A DNA stretch of 64,000 nt from Flavobacterium gilvum (GCF_001761465.1 NZ_CP017479.1:1116001-1180000); one strand, 5' to 3'; counted from the stretch's first letter, positions 52,617 to 62,740 are shown. The notes: generated by a model from the sequence alone, not told the origin. Made by a program: numbers and translations.

Positions 52617-53870
52617 TTATTGTTTTTTTTCTTCTGTAACAGGTGTTTCGGCTGCTGGAGTTTCTGTCGCTTCTTGTTTTTCAGTAACATCTTGGCCTAC
52701 TTTTCCTTTTATTTTTGGTTTTTTGGCAAAAGTCTTTTTTAGTTCTTCTGCTTTGGCAAACATCATATCTTTGGTGAGATCGGCAATTTCTTCTTTGTTG
52801 AATCCCGACATATAGTAGCGAGCAGCTCTGGGATTATCTCCTTTTTTCTCGAACATGGTTGCCAATTCGTAATCGCCCAACATGCTTTTTGGGTAGCTTT
52901 TATCGGCAAGAATTGCTAAAGCGTCTAATTCATTATAATCTTTGTTTTCAAGGATTGCAGCTTCGATGGCTTTGAAATCGGTTATTCGTATAGGCGTTTT
53001 TATTCCAAATGAATTTTCGATGATTTCATATTTGTTTTTCAAATAATCAACATAACCTTCTTTAAGCGTTACAATTTTGGTTTCATATTCTAATACCGAA
53101 ATAGGCTGAGCTACCGAAAAAATTTGGTACAAAGCCGTAGGAATAGAATTTAAAACCAATGAAAAATGGGAGGCATCTTTAAAATTTTCAAACTTATAAT
53201 TCAGATTCGGATTCTTGTTGGTTTGAATCTTGGAGTCTAAGTCTTTAATTCGTTCCTGCATTTTTTTATCATCTCCATCGGCTGTGGATAAATAATAAAA
53301 AATTGGATTTTTTGTAGATGCCAATATCTTTGATACATCATCTTCCATATTGATCGGCAACTCTGGACTCATGGAGATATAAGCATTGAAGAGCGGATTG
53401 TCTTTGTATAAGAAAAAATTTGAAAAGGCTGCAGTTAAGTCGTGTCCTGCAATGATTTTGAAATTGGTCGTTCTGTAATCGCGTTGTATCGAAGGGATAA
53501 GTTCCAGTGATATAAAGTCAAAAAAGTCAACACTTTTCCCGTCGGGCATACCCGTAACTTGATCCAAACCGCAATCTATGTTTCTTTGGTTGTTTTTGCC
53601 TTGGCTAATGCCTACGATTATCACTTCGGGTAAATCGTCCCAATGCGAACCGTAGATTAAAGGTCCCAAAAAGGGAGTCAGTAAATAATCACCATCTAAT
53701 AAAACTAACAGCGGATATCTTTTGGTTGGGTTTTTTTCATAGGAAGCAGGCAAAGAAACATATAGTTCTCTTTTTTCCTGAAGCTTTCCCGAATTGAACT
53801 GAATAGTTTTTACTTGTGAAAAGCAGGAAAACGAAAAACAGGCCAACAATACAATAAATAAATGTTTCAT
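52617..53870 (-). CDS. Secreted esterase-fold protein with altered nucleophile site
   Basis: 417 residues with a signal peptide (MKHLFIVLLACFSFSCFSQ). It has the fold of putative esterases (Esterase D/IroE-like, PF00756 group): YPLLVLLDGDYLL, LPEVIIVGISQG, FKIIAGHDLTAAFSNFFLYKD. The nucleophile elbow, normally GHSxGG, reads GHDLTA, so the Ser is Asp144, making normal ester hydrolysis unlikely. The C-terminal ~130 residues add a helical part with a Pro/Lys/Thr/Glu-rich tail. Role unknown. Lies just upstream of radA and downstream of panD. Confidence 0.8.
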   Translation of the reverse strand: MKHLFIVLLACFSFSCFSQVKTIQFNSGKLQEKRELYVSLPASYEKNPTKRYPLLVLLDGDYLLTPFLGPLIYGSHWDDLPEVIIVGISQGKNNQRNIDCGLDQVTGMPDGKSVDFFDFISLELIPSIQRDYRTTNFKIIAGHDLTAAFSNFFLYKDNPLFNAYISMSPELPINMEDDVSKILASTKNPIFYYLSTADGDDKKMQERIKDLDSKIQTNKNPNLNYKFENFKDASHFSLVLNSIPTALYQIFSVAQPISVLEYETKIVTLKEGYVDYLKNKYEIIENSFGIKTPIRITDFKAIEAAILENKDYNELDALAILADKSYPKSMLGDYELATMFEKKGDNPRAARYYMSGFNKEEIADLTKDMMFAKAEELKKTFAKKPKIKGKVGQDVTEKQEATETPAAETPVTEEKKQ

Positions 53871-53956
53871 ATAAATAATTTGGGGGTTAGTTATTTTTAT
53901 GATAAATGTAAAGCAATATAAACAATTATTTTATGTATTGCCAAAGAAGAAAATTG

Positions 53957-54307
53957 CTAGGTCAGCGAATTGTCTTTTTCGTTAGGGAACACAATCCATG
54001 GTTTGAATGTTTTGGCTTCTTCAAATTCCATTGTGGCATACGAAATAATGATGATGATATCGTCTTTTTGGACTTTTCGTGCTGCCGGACCGTTTAAGGT
54101 AATTATTCCCGAATTTCTTTCGCCTATGATGGCATAAGTGTCAAAACGCTCTCCGTTATTGATGTTAACGATAGATACTTTTTCCCCTTCAATGATGTTG
54201 GCAGCTTCTAATAATGCTTCGTCTATGGTGATACTCCCGATGTAGTTTAAGTCGGCTCCTGTGACCGTTACTCGGTGAATTTTTGATTTAACAACTTGGA
54301 TGTGCAT
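53957..54307 (-). CDS. panD: Aspartate 1-decarboxylase
   Basis: 116 residues, standard length. The pyruvoyl cleavage site is G24-S25 in [12 protein letters not shown]. Further conserved parts are [24 protein letters not shown] and DIIIIISYA. It makes beta-alanine from aspartate for pantothenate synthesis, maturing by self-cleavage at Gly24-Ser25. It follows panC by 6 bp on the minus strand. Confidence 0.96.
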   Translation of the reverse strand: MHIQVVKSKIHRVTVTGADLNYIGSITIDEALLEAANIIEGEKVSIVNINNGERFDTYAIIGERNSGIITLNGPAARKVQKDDIIIIISYATMEFEEAKTFKPWIVFPNEKDNSLT

Positions 54308-54313
54308 GGTATT

Positions 54314-55162
54314 TTAATTTAATGAAATAGTGTCGATTAATCGAACATTGTTTACAAATACGGCTATAAATGCTCTGTATTTTTTGTTTTTGTATTTTCG
54401 GTTGCAGGTAGAAAGTGTTTCTTCATCTGCAATTTCAAAATATTCTAAAGTAAAATTTTTATTTTTTTCAAACTCATTTTTAACCCATTCCGATGTTTTT
54501 TGGGCGCTATTGCTGATAAATTTGCTTTTGGCTTCGATTAATATTTTATGGATAATGCCAGCTTCTTCTCTTTCCTGCAAAGTTAAGCGTTCATTTCGAG
54601 AACTCATAGCCAAATTGTTGATTTCTCTATAAATAGGGCAAACGACGATTGTTACGGGTAAATGGTTTTTTTCGACCATTTTTTTGACAATTTGCACCTG
54701 TTGAAAATCTTTTTCTCCAAAGTATGCTTTTGTAGGATTGACAATTTCAAAAAGGCGTTTAACGATGGTTCCAACGCCATCAAAATGTCCGGGTCTGAAC
54801 TGGCCTTCCATTTTATTTTCCAAACCGTCAAAATCAAAAGACTGCGATACGGTTTTTCCTTCGTACATATCTTCGACAGTAGGGGCAAAAAGAATTATAT
54901 CTGGGCTGATTTCCTGAATTTTTAAAATATCTGCTTCGAGATTGCGCGGGTATTTTTCGAGGTCTTCCGGATTGTTAAATTGAGTGGGATTAACAAAAAT
55001 ACTCACAACATTGATGTCATTTTCTTTGACAGATTGAAGCATCAACGATTGATGTCCTTTATGCAAAGCTCCCATAGTAGGGACAAATCCAATTGAAGAA
55101 TTTGTAGTCTTTATTGAACTTAAATATTCCATCAAAGCTACTTTTCCATAGAAAATTTGCAT
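54314..55162 (-). CDS. panC: Pantothenate synthetase (pantoate-beta-alanine ligase)
   Basis: 282 residues. VGFVPTMGALHKGHQSL-like ATP-binding HxGH motif (FVPTMGALHKGHQSLM), VSIFVNPTQFNNPEDLEKYP, KAYFGEKDFQQ and the KMSKS-like MSSRNERL are all present. It joins pantoate and beta-alanine using ATP. Its product feeds coenzyme A synthesis together with the adjacent panD. A TAnnTTTG box lies 24 bases before the start codon on the minus strand. Confidence 0.97.
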   Translation of the reverse strand: MQIFYGKVALMEYLSSIKTTNSSIGFVPTMGALHKGHQSLMLQSVKENDINVVSIFVNPTQFNNPEDLEKYPRNLEADILKIQEISPDIILFAPTVEDMYEGKTVSQSFDFDGLENKMEGQFRPGHFDGVGTIVKRLFEIVNPTKAYFGEKDFQQVQIVKKMVEKNHLPVTIVVCPIYREINNLAMSSRNERLTLQEREEAGIIHKILIEAKSKFISNSAQKTSEWVKNEFEKNKNFTLEYFEIADEETLSTCNRKYKNKKYRAFIAVFVNNVRLIDTISLN

Positions 55163-55185
55163 GGCAGTTTTTTTTAAATTAGGTG

Positions 55186-55193
55186 CAAACTTA
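55186..55193 (-). promoter_or_regulatory. -7 box of panC
   Basis: TAAGTTTG on the minus strand fits TAnnTTTG, 23 bases before the panC start. Shares the divergent 107-bp region with the plus-strand promoter at 55225. Confidence 0.5.
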
Positions 55194-55224
55194 ATATTTT
55201 ACTCAATAACTGCATAAAATTTTG

Positions 55225-55232
55225 TAATTTTG
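55225..55232 (+). promoter_or_regulatory. -7 box of the GT5-like gene
   Basis: TAATTTTG fits TAnnTTTG, 37 bases before the start codon at 55270. No clear -33 element. Confidence 0.45.
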
Positions 55233-55269
55233 CATGTTTTTTGTTGCCAATAATTAATCAATTTATATT

Positions 55270-56076
55270 ATGAAAGATAAGAGGATATTGTACGTATCAT
55301 CTGAAGTTGTTCCTTATCTCGCTGAAAATGAGGTGTCATTAATGTCTTATGACGTGCCAAAAATGATTAATGATCAAGGAGGGCAAATTAGAATTTTTAT
55401 GCCAAGGTATGGAAATATTAACGAAAGAAGACATCAATTACATGAAGTAATTAGACTTTCGGGAATGAATTTGGTGGTTAATGATTTGGATATGCCTTTA
55501 ATTATAAAAGTAGCTTCTATTCCAAAAGAAAGAATACAAGTTTATTTTATTGATAATGAAGAATATTTTAAAAGAAAAGCTACTTTTGCCGACGAAGAAG
55601 GGGTGATGTATCCTGATAACGATGAGCGCGCTATCTTTTTTGCCAAAGGGGTTGTTGAAACTGTTAAGAAACTAAACTGGGTTCCAGATATTATTCATGT
55701 TCACGGCTGGATGGCTGCCATGCTGCCTGTTTATATGAAGCATTTCTATAAGAACGAAGCATTATTTTCGGATACAAAAATAGTTACCTCTGTTTTTAGT
55801 CAGTCTTTTGACGGAACATTGGATGCTGAAATGATTAATAAAGTTCGGTTTGACGGTATTCCCGATGAAGCAATTTTTGAATTGGAAGTGCCTAATTACG
55901 AGAATATTATAAAGACTACTATTCGTAATTCTGATGCGGTTATTATTGCTTCAGAAGGAGTTTCTCCAAGTTTAACAAAATTTATAGAATCCTCTAACAA
56001 ACCTTTTCTACCTTTGAAACATAAAGACGAATTTTCGGTAGCATATACCGAATTTTACCAAAATATGTTGTTATAA
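55270..56076 (+). CDS. Degenerate glycogen/starch synthase-like (GT5) domain protein
   Basis: 268 residues, about half the length of true GlgA. It resembles the N-terminal GT5 lobe only: RILYVSSEVVPYLAENEVSLMSYDVPKMI, FMPRYGNINERRHQLHEV, ERAIFFAKGVVETVKKL and PDIIHVHGWMAAMLPVYMK. The ADP-glucose-contacting K-T-G-G-L motif of GlgA is absent (LAENEVSL instead), and the entire C-terminal Rossmann lobe is missing. Sugar transfer is therefore unlikely. It is followed by DUF4270 and glmS genes on the same strand. Role unknown, perhaps regulatory. Confidence 0.85.
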   Translation: MKDKRILYVSSEVVPYLAENEVSLMSYDVPKMINDQGGQIRIFMPRYGNINERRHQLHEVIRLSGMNLVVNDLDMPLIIKVASIPKERIQVYFIDNEEYFKRKATFADEEGVMYPDNDERAIFFAKGVVETVKKLNWVPDIIHVHGWMAAMLPVYMKHFYKNEALFSDTKIVTSVFSQSFDGTLDAEMINKVRFDGIPDEAIFELEVPNYENIIKTTIRNSDAVIIASEGVSPSLTKFIESSNKPFLPLKHKDEFSVAYTEFYQNMLL

Positions 56077-56097
56077 ACCAACCTTTTACGAATTAGT

Positions 56098-57720
56098 ATG
56101 CTTAAAAATTCTTTTTTAAAAACAATTCCATTTCTTTTATTTGTAGTTCTTTTTTATTCTTGTGATAAAGAAATCAATGCGGTAGGTGCAGATCTTATCG
56201 GGGATAACTCTTTTGATATTGTCAAAAACGAGTATTCTGTTGTGTCATATAATCAAAAATTAGGTCCCATTCAATCCAATAATTTGGAAACCAATCCTTT
56301 TGGTGTTTATAATAATCCTTCATTTGGAACCACAAATGCTAATTTTGTCACTCAGCTTGCCTTAGTTACTGCTGCCCCTGTTTTTGATTTAACAACAGCC
56401 AAAATAAAAAGTGTCGTTTTGTCAATACCGTATTTCTTTGATAAGACTAAAACAGTTACTGATTCTAATGGAAACAATACTTATGTTTTGGATTCTATTT
56501 ATGGTCCGGAAAAGGCAAAAATGAAATTGAGTGTTTACGAGTCGGGTTATTATATGAGGGATTTGGATCCTGATAGTCAGTTTTCTCAGGCTCAAAAATA
56601 TTACACGAATCAATTTGCAGATTTTAATCAACTAAAAATCGGCTCCGCTTTAAATGACGATCCGAATATAGCTGAGAATTCAGAATTCTTTTTTGATCCT
56701 GCAGAACATGTTGTGACAACTACTGGTACTGATGGTAAAACTACTACAACTAGATCGGCACCTGCCATGCAGTTGAATTTGAATAAAGATTTTTTTATGT
56801 CAAAAGTATTAAAAGCTCCTACTGCAGCCTTGGCTACAGATGCCGCTTTTAAAGAATATTTCAGAGGGTTGTTTTTTAATATCGAAACTATTAATGGAAA
56901 TCCTGGAGATTTGGCAATGATAAATTTTAGAGCCGGAAAAATAACTATTACTTATACCGAAACTGTCAATTCAGTCGATACTGAAAAAACTTTTGTACTG
57001 AATTTGACAGGTAATACAGTGAGTTTGCTTAATCAAAGTAATGATAATCAAAACTACATCAATGGAATTGCTAATGCTGATAAAGTAAAAGGTGATCCAA
57101 ATTTGTATCTTAAAGGAGGTGAAGGTTCGATGTCTGTTTTGAAATTGTTTGGAGAAGACAAATACGGTGTAGATGGTGTGAGCGGAGCGCCGAATGGCGT
57201 TGCAGATCAGTTGGATATTCTTCGTAAAAATAAATATCTAATCAACGAAGCTGATTTAACTTTTAATCTGAATACGGATGCGATGGGTAATAGTTATGTG
57301 CCACAACGAATTTATTTGTATGATTTTAAAAACAATCAGATAATAATTGATTACCGTGAAACTTCAACGGTTTCTTCTAATACAAAAAATAATAAATATA
57401 TTTTTGGAGGTATTCTTGTTAAGAAAAGTGATGCCGAAGGTGGAGGTTCTTCATATAAATTTAGAATAACAAATCACATTCGAAATCTTGTAAAATACGC
57501 CGATTCAACTAATGTGGATTTAGGTTTGGTTGTTACCGAAGATATTAATAAATCAAGTTTCTATTCCTTGAGAGATAAAACAGGTTTCCCTTTAAAAGCG
57601 CCGATGGCCTCAGTAATGAATCCGCTAGGAACAATTGTATTTGGGAATAATATTGCTATAGACGATAAAAATTATAATAAAAGACTGAAGTTCGAAATTT
57701 ATTACACTAAAACTAATTAA
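56098..57720 (+). CDS. DUF4270 family lipoprotein
   Basis: 540 residues. Signal with lipobox LLFVVLFYSC (lipidated Cys22). The mature N terminus (DKEINAVGADLIGDNSFDI) and sequence such as NPFGVYNNPSFGTTNANFVTQLAL are hallmarks of DUF4270, a Bacteroidota-specific family. It is beta-rich, ending FGNNIAIDDKNYNKRLKFEIYYTK. Function not established. It lies 21 bp after the GT5-like gene and 32 bp before glmS, probably one transcript. Confidence 0.88.
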   Translation: MLKNSFLKTIPFLLFVVLFYSCDKEINAVGADLIGDNSFDIVKNEYSVVSYNQKLGPIQSNNLETNPFGVYNNPSFGTTNANFVTQLALVTAAPVFDLTTAKIKSVVLSIPYFFDKTKTVTDSNGNNTYVLDSIYGPEKAKMKLSVYESGYYMRDLDPDSQFSQAQKYYTNQFADFNQLKIGSALNDDPNIAENSEFFFDPAEHVVTTTGTDGKTTTTRSAPAMQLNLNKDFFMSKVLKAPTAALATDAAFKEYFRGLFFNIETINGNPGDLAMINFRAGKITITYTETVNSVDTEKTFVLNLTGNTVSLLNQSNDNQNYINGIANADKVKGDPNLYLKGGEGSMSVLKLFGEDKYGVDGVSGAPNGVADQLDILRKNKYLINEADLTFNLNTDAMGNSYVPQRIYLYDFKNNQIIIDYRETSTVSSNTKNNKYIFGGILVKKSDAEGGGSSYKFRITNHIRNLVKYADSTNVDLGLVVTEDINKSSFYSLRDKTGFPLKAPMASVMNPLGTIVFGNNIAIDDKNYNKRLKFEIYYTKTN

Positions 57721-57752
57721 AATTTTAACCCTCCCCCCTAAAATAAATAACC

Positions 57753-59600
57753 ATGTGTGGAATTGTTGGATATATAGGTCATAGAGAAGCCTATCCTATA
57801 GTAATTAAAGGATTGAAGCGATTAGAATATCGCGGATATGATAGTGCCGGTGTCATGTTGTATGACGGAGATGCTGTTAAACTGTCAAAGACCAAAGGAA
57901 AGGTTTCAGATCTTGAAGCAAAAGCTCAGAGTGAAATTACAACTAATGGTACTATTGGAATGGGACATACGCGTTGGGCGACCCATGGTGTTCCAAATGA
58001 TGTCAATTCTCATCCTCATGTTTCAAATTCGGGTGATTTGGTAATTGTCCATAACGGGATTATCGAGAATTACGGCCCATTGAAAGAAGAGTTGAAAAAA
58101 AGAGGTTATACATTTTCTTCAGATACTGATACTGAAGTTTTGGTTAACCTTATTGAAGAAGTACAAAAAAACGAAAAATTAAAGCTGGGTAAAGCTGTAC
58201 AGGTGGCTTTGAATCAAGTGGTTGGGGCTTATGCCATTGCTGTTTTTGATAAAAAAAATCCAAATGAGATTGTAGCGGCAAGATTGGGAAGTCCTTTGGC
58301 GATTGGAATTGGTGAAGGTGAATATTTCATCGCATCAGATGCGTCGCCATTTATCGAGTATACTACTAATGCCGTGTATCTTGAAGATGGTGAAATGGCC
58401 AACATAAGACTGCACAGACCAATGAAAGTGCGTAAAATTAAAGATGATTCTGTAGTCGATCCTTATATTCAAGAGCTTCAAATGAATTTGGAGCAAATTG
58501 AAAAAGGAGGTTACGATCATTTTATGCTAAAAGAAATCTACGAACAGCCTAGTGTTATCAAAGATACTTACAGAGGAAGATTGCACGCCAATGAGGGAAT
58601 TATTCAGATGGCGGGTGTCGAGGATAACCTTGAAAAGTTTTTGAACGCTGACAGAATTATTATTGTAGCCTGTGGTACTTCATGGCATGCTGGTTTGGTT
58701 GCTGAATATATTATTGAAGAGTTTACCAGGATACCTGTAGAGGTAGAATATGCTTCTGAATTTAGATATCGTAATCCAATTATTAACAGTAAAGATGTTG
58801 TAATCGCTATTTCGCAATCGGGTGAAACAGCTGATACTATGGCTGCAATTAAATTGGCCAAAGACAACGGAGCTTTTGTTTTTGGAGTGTGTAATGTTGT
58901 GGGTTCGTCTATTTCTAGAGAATCACACGGAGGCGCCTACACACATGCCGGACCAGAGATTGGAGTTGCTTCTACAAAAGCATTTACAACTCAAATTACG
59001 GTGTTGACGATGTTGGCATTACGTTTGGCTAAAGCCAAAGGAACAATGTCACAGACAGATTACCAAACGTATTTGCAGGAATTGGAAATTATTCCGGATA
59101 AAGTGAAAGAGGCTTTGGAAACAAATGCTAAATCTGAGGAGATCGCAGCTGTTTTCAAGGATTCGCCTAACTGCTTATACTTGGGACGCGGATACAATTT
59201 CCCTGTTGCTCTTGAAGGTGCTTTGAAACTAAAAGAGATTTCATATATTCATGCTGAAGGTTATCCTGCAGCCGAAATGAAACACGGGCCTATTGCATTG
59301 ATTGATGAATTGATGCCAGTTATTATTATTGCGCCAAAACAAGGGCATTATGATAAAATTGTAAGTAATATTCAGGAAATCAAGTCGCGAAGCGGAAAAA
59401 TTATAGCCGTAGTGACAAAAGGAGATATTCAGGTGCGTGAATTGGCAGATTATGTTATTGAAATACCAGAAACATCAGATGCTTTGTCACCATTGATTAC
59501 AACCATTCCGTTGCAACTTTTGTCTTATCATATCGCTGTTATGAGAGGATGTAATGTTGACCAGCCTCGAAACTTGGCAAAATCAGTTACGGTTGAATAA
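57753..59600 (+). CDS. glmS: Glutamine-fructose-6-phosphate aminotransferase
   Basis: 615 residues. The N-terminal glutaminase begins MCGIVGYIGHREAYP with the nucleophile Cys2, followed by GMGHTRWATHG and VVHNGIIENYGPLK. Two SIS domains follow (IIVACGTSWHAGLVAEY, ISQSGETADTMAAI; CLYLGRGYNFPVALEGALKLKEISYIHAEGY), and the end is DQPRNLAKSVTVE, the typical C-terminal. It makes glucosamine-6-phosphate for peptidoglycan and LPS. A terminator follows. Confidence 0.98.
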   Translation: MCGIVGYIGHREAYPIVIKGLKRLEYRGYDSAGVMLYDGDAVKLSKTKGKVSDLEAKAQSEITTNGTIGMGHTRWATHGVPNDVNSHPHVSNSGDLVIVHNGIIENYGPLKEELKKRGYTFSSDTDTEVLVNLIEEVQKNEKLKLGKAVQVALNQVVGAYAIAVFDKKNPNEIVAARLGSPLAIGIGEGEYFIASDASPFIEYTTNAVYLEDGEMANIRLHRPMKVRKIKDDSVVDPYIQELQMNLEQIEKGGYDHFMLKEIYEQPSVIKDTYRGRLHANEGIIQMAGVEDNLEKFLNADRIIIVACGTSWHAGLVAEYIIEEFTRIPVEVEYASEFRYRNPIINSKDVVIAISQSGETADTMAAIKLAKDNGAFVFGVCNVVGSSISRESHGGAYTHAGPEIGVASTKAFTTQITVLTMLALRLAKAKGTMSQTDYQTYLQELEIIPDKVKEALETNAKSEEIAAVFKDSPNCLYLGRGYNFPVALEGALKLKEISYIHAEGYPAAEMKHGPIALIDELMPVIIIAPKQGHYDKIVSNIQEIKSRSGKIIAVVTKGDIQVRELADYVIEIPETSDALSPLITTIPLQLLSYHIAVMRGCNVDQPRNLAKSVTVE

Positions 59601-59623
59601 ATAATTGACCTATTTTTTTTAAT

Positions 59624-59652
59624 AAAAGCGAGATTCAAGTCTCGCTTTTGTT
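59624..59652 (+). terminator. Intrinsic terminator of glmS
   Basis: AAAAGCGAGA / TCTCGCTTTT stem with a 6-base loop, followed by G and T's. Confidence 0.75.
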
Positions 59653-59902
59653 GTTTTATGCTTTTTGCGAAAGCGACTTTGGTTTTTATGATTTATTTAA
59701 CAAAATTATTAAATTGTTATGTATGCATAATATTTGATGGGAATAATTTGTAATTTTTTTGATAATTCTGCAAAATACAAAAATACTGAATTGTCATATA
59801 ATTAGTAATTTTGTTGGTGATAATTATATTTTTTTTGATTTTTCCATTAATAATTAAAAAATATATGTAATTTGCTCCAACTAACCTACTAATTTTTACC
59901 TT
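59653..59902. other. Leader region of the TonB receptor gene
   Basis: AT-rich, no gene. A TAATTTTG box at 59806-59813 could start a leader of about 85 bases. A second, imperfect box (TAATTTGC) lies at 59868-59875. Long leaders are common for TonB receptor genes in this group. Confidence 0.4.
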
Positions 59903-62740
59903 ATGAAATTGTGCTTGTTTTTTATTACATTATTCTTTTGTAGTGTCTCTTTTGCGCAAAATTCCATCAAAGGTGTTGTCACCGATGAAAAAAATCAACC
60001 TGTTTTGGGAGTCAACATTAACGTCGTCGGTACTGATGAAGGAGCAGTGACCGAATCTGATGGAACATTTGCATTAATTACAACTAAAAAGCTTCCTTTT
60101 TCGATTGAAATTACTGCTCTTGGATATCTTTCGGTTAAAACGAAAGTTGAATCCGTATCGCAGAAAATCAACATTAAACTGAAGGAAGAGGAAACAAAAC
60201 TAAATGAAATTGTTGTTTCTGCCTCAAGAGCGCCTGAGCGAGTACTTCAATCTCCTGTTGCCATCGAAAGGATGGGAATACAGCAGGTGAAAAGCACCAC
60301 AGCACCCACTTTTTATGACGGTTTGGAAAATTTAAAAGAAGTACAGTTTAATACCAGTAGTATTTCGTTCAAAACTGTCAATACCCGTGGTTTTGCATCT
60401 GTTGGGAATACCCGTTTTATGCAATTGGTTGACGGTATGGATAATTCTTCGCCTGCCTTGAACTTTGTGTTGGGTAATTTAGTTGGTCTTTCGGATATTG
60501 ATGTGGCTAGTGTGGAGCTTTTGCCGGGAGCGTCTTCTGCTTTGTACGGGGCAAATGCGTTCAACGGGATTTTATTTATGAACAGTAAAAATCCTTTTAC
60601 GCATCAGGGAATTAGTACTTATGTGAAATATGGTCAGACTTCTCAGGATGTCGCTGGTACAAATGATTATTTTGATATGGGAATTAGAATGGCCACCGCT
60701 TTTGATAAACATTTTGCAGTAAAAGCCAACTTCAATTATATGAAAGCGACCGAATGGATTGCCGATGATAGGAGAAGTATGACCGGTGGTTCGATAGGTC
60801 ATGAAATGAATCAGAATTATGATGGTTTGAATATTTATGGTGACGAGGTGACCACTTTTATAAACAATGTGGGGCAGGTGAGCAGAACCGGTTATCGTGA
60901 AAAAGATTTGAATGATAATAAGGTGAATAGTGTAAAGGCAGATTTTTCTATGCATTTCAGACCGTGGGAAAACGATACTGAAATTATTTTTCAATACAAA
61001 CTAGGTTTGGGGAATACTATTTACCAAGGAGCCAATAGATATGCTTTGAATGATTTCTTTATGAGTCAGACCAAAGTGGAGGTAAAAGGGAAAAATTTCT
61101 TTGTCAGAGCGTATCGTTCTTCCGAGGATGCGGGGGATTCTTATGATATGCGCTTTGCGGGTTGGAATGTGCAAAGATTGGCAAAATCAGATACCAACTG
61201 GTTTACGGATTATGCCACGGCTTTCCAATTGTCGTCGGCAACTTTGGGGCTTAATGCTAATGATGCAGCAAATTATGCAAGAACTTTTGCTGATACAAAC
61301 GTTTCTCCAGGTTTGAACTTGGTTCCTAATACAGATCCGTCTAATCCTTCGGCACCAAGAGGAGTTAGGTTTGAACCGGGTTCTCCTGAGTTTGCTAATG
61401 CGTTGAATACCGTTAAGAGTAATCCTGATTTTACAGAGGGTGCCAAATTTAAAGATCAATCAAAAATATACCATTCGGATGTTAATTATAATTTTAGAGA
61501 CTTAATCAAATTTGCTGAAATCCAGGTTGGAGGTTCTGCGCGTCAATATGAAATGAATTCCAGTGGGTCTATTTTTACCGATTATGATGGACCAATTCGT
61601 TACAATGAATATGGAATTTATACGCAAGCTTCCAAGCTTTTTATGGAGGATCGTCTGAAAGTTGTTGCCTCTATTCGCTATGATAAAAGCCAGAATTTTG
61701 ATGGAAATTTATCACCAAGAGTTTCTTTTGTTTATTCTGCCGGAGCTCAAAAAAATCACAATTTCAGAGCTTCTTTTCAGACGGGTTTCAGGAATCCTAC
61801 CACGCAAGACCAGTACATTGGACTTGATTTAGGACCATTTGCATTAATTGGTTCAGCACCCGAAAATTTAGTTCGTTTTTCAGAGACTTTAAATGTGAGT
61901 TCAGCAGGTGTGGCGGCAGGTTCAAGTCCCAAAGTGACTATGGATGGGCGAAACGCTTATAATAATTCCTATACGCTTCCATCTGTTCAGGCGTTTGCTG
62001 CTGCTTTGGCTGCGAATCCTTCCAATGTTGCGGGTGCTGCTGCTTTGCTGGAATCTGCAAATGTTGAGTTGGTTCGTCCGGAAGAAGTAAAAGCCTATGA
62101 GGTTGGGTATCGTTCTGTAATTAACAATGATTTGTCGATTGATCTGAATGCGTATTATAATCAATACAATCATTTTCTAAATACTTCGAGAGTTGCGGGT
62201 GTTTACTATGGAGATGTAAATGCACCTCTTAATTTGTCGGATCCATTAAGTCCGGTTTATGCTTTGACGAGAACCGATAGAAGAATTTATCAGGTGTATA
62301 CCAATACTAATGCCAATGTTTCATCTTATGGTTTTGGTGCCGGATTGTCCAAAAAAGTATATAAAGATTTTGAATTAGGAGTAAATTATAATTATTCGGA
62401 ATTGGATTTTAATCAAGCAGATGATCCAGGATTTGTTACAGGATTCAACACTCCGAAACACAGGGTGAAAGCTTCGTTTGGAAATGCGAGATTGTTTAAA
62501 AATTTTGGATTTAATACTAATGTAAGATGGAATTCGGAATATTTATGGCAATCTTCTTTTGCTGATGGAATGATTCCTCAAAACACCGTGGTTGATGCTC
62601 AAGTGAATTATGCTGTTCCGAAATATAAATTACTGTTCAAATTGGGAGGAACAAACATAGGAGGCAAGGATTATATTCAGGTAATCGGTGCGGGATATAT
62701 AGGGCAACAATGGTTTGCTTCATTGACTATTAATCCGTAA
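59903..62740 (+). CDS. TonB-dependent receptor with carboxypeptidase-regulatory-like domain
   Basis: 945 residues. Signal peptide MKLCLFFITLFFCSVSFAQ. The carboxypeptidase D regulatory-like domain spans about 22-105 (IKGVVTDEKNQPVLGVNINV, EITALGYLSVKT). The plug domain follows with EIVVSASRAPERVLQSP, the TonB-box-like start, and VELLPGASSALYGANAFNG. A long barrel with many aromatic strands ends in QQWFASLTINP. It should import a bound ligand with energy from TonB. The ligand is unknown. The SGNH lipoprotein gene 36 bp downstream is likely its surface partner. Confidence 0.93.
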   Translation: MKLCLFFITLFFCSVSFAQNSIKGVVTDEKNQPVLGVNINVVGTDEGAVTESDGTFALITTKKLPFSIEITALGYLSVKTKVESVSQKINIKLKEEETKLNEIVVSASRAPERVLQSPVAIERMGIQQVKSTTAPTFYDGLENLKEVQFNTSSISFKTVNTRGFASVGNTRFMQLVDGMDNSSPALNFVLGNLVGLSDIDVASVELLPGASSALYGANAFNGILFMNSKNPFTHQGISTYVKYGQTSQDVAGTNDYFDMGIRMATAFDKHFAVKANFNYMKATEWIADDRRSMTGGSIGHEMNQNYDGLNIYGDEVTTFINNVGQVSRTGYREKDLNDNKVNSVKADFSMHFRPWENDTEIIFQYKLGLGNTIYQGANRYALNDFFMSQTKVEVKGKNFFVRAYRSSEDAGDSYDMRFAGWNVQRLAKSDTNWFTDYATAFQLSSATLGLNANDAANYARTFADTNVSPGLNLVPNTDPSNPSAPRGVRFEPGSPEFANALNTVKSNPDFTEGAKFKDQSKIYHSDVNYNFRDLIKFAEIQVGGSARQYEMNSSGSIFTDYDGPIRYNEYGIYTQASKLFMEDRLKVVASIRYDKSQNFDGNLSPRVSFVYSAGAQKNHNFRASFQTGFRNPTTQDQYIGLDLGPFALIGSAPENLVRFSETLNVSSAGVAAGSSPKVTMDGRNAYNNSYTLPSVQAFAAALAANPSNVAGAAALLESANVELVRPEEVKAYEVGYRSVINNDLSIDLNAYYNQYNHFLNTSRVAGVYYGDVNAPLNLSDPLSPVYALTRTDRRIYQVYTNTNANVSSYGFGAGLSKKVYKDFELGVNYNYSELDFNQADDPGFVTGFNTPKHRVKASFGNARLFKNFGFNTNVRWNSEYLWQSSFADGMIPQNTVVDAQVNYAVPKYKLLFKLGGTNIGGKDYIQVIGAGYIGQQWFASLTINP

